From Pelagibacteraceae bacterium AG-422-I02 (GTDB taxonomy: Bacteria > Pseudomonadota > Alphaproteobacteria > Pelagibacterales > Pelagibacteraceae), in the NCBI GenBank assembly GCA_003213555.1, contig QCMS01000004.1, forward strand, positions 1 through 64,000: a stretch of 64,000 nucleotides of DNA, given 5' to 3'. Below the pieces are notes generated by a model. That model did not search any database and was not told the origin of the DNA. It saw only the letters and a program-made list of their open reading frames with translations. This document shows, piece after piece, positions 62,495 through 64,000 of the stretch. How positions within the stretch are numbered: the first letter of the stretch is position 1; the number at the start of each line of letters is the position of its first letter. Position numbers and translations under genes: made by a program.

Positions 62495-63841
62495 CTAACG
62501 AAGTTCCGATAATTTTAAATCAATCTTAATTCTTTCTAATTCAAATTCTTTTCTTTCATCGCCTTTAAGTATTTTTCCTGATGGTAATTTTAATTTTTGA
62601 GAATTTACTTTCTTTCCATTCACAATAACTTCGTAATGTAAATGTGGCCCAGTTGATAATCCTGTCGAACCAACATAACCAATAATTTGACCTTGTTTTA
62701 CTTTCCTTCCTTCTTTGATACCTTTTGCAAAAGCTTTCATGTGAGCATAAATAGTTTCGTAAGTTGAATTATGTTTTATTTTTACGCAATTACCTCCGCC
62801 ACCGCACCACCTTGCTCTAGTAACAGTACCAGACCCTGAAGCCATAATTGGAGTACCACTAGGAGCTGCAAAATCTGTTCCTCTATGCATTTTATTGTAT
62901 CCAAGAATTGGATGCTTTCTCATACCAAATGAGGATGATAACCTTGCACCGTTGATCGGTGTTTTCATTAAAGATTTAGTAATACTTTTTCCCTTAATGT
63001 CGTAATAATCCTCCTCTTTATTAAATTTAAAATTGTAAAGATTAATTTCTTCTTGGTTAACAAACATAGATGCATAAATAATCTTTCCAGTATCTCTTAC
63101 TTTATTATTTTCATCTTCAAATTTTTCATACATAATTTCAAACCAATCACCTTTCCTGATATCTCTTTGGAAATCAACTTCAAAACCAAATATTCTAGCA
63201 AATTCTACTATTATATTTGGTTCAACTCCTGACTCTACTGCAGAACTATATAAATTAGTTTTAATAAAATTTTTGATAACTACCTTTTTTTTGTAAAGTT
63301 GAAGTATATTTTCTTTAACAACAAAATCATTTTGACGTTTTCTAATTTCGATGCTTGATGTATTACTAATAGGATATACAAAGTTTATTAATGTATTTGA
63401 TCCGTCGTTTAATTTTTTAAAGACGATTGATAATTTTCTCCCTGAATAAATATTAGTAAGTTTTTTTTTTTTAAGTTTAACAGAAATATTTTTTATATCG
63501 GCTTCCTTTATCTTAAATTTCTTTAATATTTTTTCCACAGTATCATTATTTTTAATTATGTAGTTAATTTCCTCATATGGACTGTTTAATTTAGATATCA
63601 AGAAATTTGTTAAATTTGATAGTTCGCTGCTTTTTGCCACCTCCTCAAAATTATTTAAGTGTTTCTTATTTTTATTATCAATTATATTTATGGAAATAAA
63701 AAAAAAGGCAGAGAACACAATAAAAAAAGAGATTAAAATAATAGGGTTAAATTTCTGTATTCGTAAAGTTTTAAGATCAAAATTAGATAAAAAATTGTAT
63801 CTTTTCCTTAAAGCAATACGAATTTTTTGGATAATCGTCAT
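62495..63841 (-). CDS. M23-family metallopeptidase
   Basis: SSFGMRKHPILGYNKMHRGTDFAAPSGTPIMA, GLSTGPHLHYEV. Confidence 0.95.
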   Translation of the reverse strand: MTIIQKIRIALRKRYNFLSNFDLKTLRIQKFNPIILISFFIVFSAFFFISINIIDNKNKKHLNNFEEVAKSSELSNLTNFLISKLNSPYEEINYIIKNNDTVEKILKKFKIKEADIKNISVKLKKKKLTNIYSGRKLSIVFKKLNDGSNTLINFVYPISNTSSIEIRKRQNDFVVKENILQLYKKKVVIKNFIKTNLYSSAVESGVEPNIIVEFARIFGFEVDFQRDIRKGDWFEIMYEKFEDENNKVRDTGKIIYASMFVNQEEINLYNFKFNKEEDYYDIKGKSITKSLMKTPINGARLSSSFGMRKHPILGYNKMHRGTDFAAPSGTPIMASGSGTVTRARWCGGGGNCVKIKHNSTYETIYAHMKAFAKGIKEGRKVKQGQIIGYVGSTGLSTGPHLHYEVIVNGKKVNSQKLKLPSGKILKGDERKEFELERIKIDLKLSELR

Positions 63842-64000
63842 AGTTGTTTTTTATAAAAATAAAATGATCAATGCAATGCTTGATAGTCAAAAAACCCTTA
63901 TTTTACAGGTAATTTAAGGCAATATACGTCTTGACTTATGACTATATTGTAATAAAACCAGCGCTCACCTCTATGTAATTATTATTTTAACGTAGCTAGA

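Noticed and set aside
1-64000. CRISPR arrays, transposons, prophage, rRNA operon
   Set aside because: No regularly spaced repeats, transposase/integrase motifs, phage structural genes or rRNA sequence were recognised in the window.

Overview
AT-rich, very densely packed bacterial chromosome segment. Gene content points to an alphaproteobacterium, most likely of the SAR11/Pelagibacterales type; this is inferred from AT richness, class I LysRS, DUF2948/DUF1178/DUF4167 neighbourhoods and an orphan J-domain/CobS/CobT cluster, not from a database search. The content is mostly housekeeping: gltD-gltB, thrS-infC-rpmI-rplT-pheS-pheT-lepA, lysK-pyrD-rpmB, aroB/aroK, def-fmt-truA, dapE-dapD-argB-yidC-yidD-rnpA-rpmH, dcd-murA-hisD-infA, phrB, secA, argJ, ubiG, lysC-ispG-prfA-prmC. 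There are three tRNAs: Arg-ACG, Ser-GGA and Phe-GAA. No rRNA, CRISPR array, prophage or transposon was recognised. The most interesting signals are: (i) two tRNAs whose first nucleotide is also the last base of the upstream gene's TAG stop codon, so RNase P would cut inside a stop codon; (ii) a tRNA-Phe in which both partners of the G18-Psi55 elbow contact appear replaced; (iii) a J-domain/CobS/CobT AAA+-VWA module with no cobalamin genes nearby; (iv) terminators and a promoter embedded in neighbouring coding sequence; (v) a 17-bp NtrC-shaped palindrome upstream of glutamate synthase; (vi) several small ORFs absent from the supplied ORF track.
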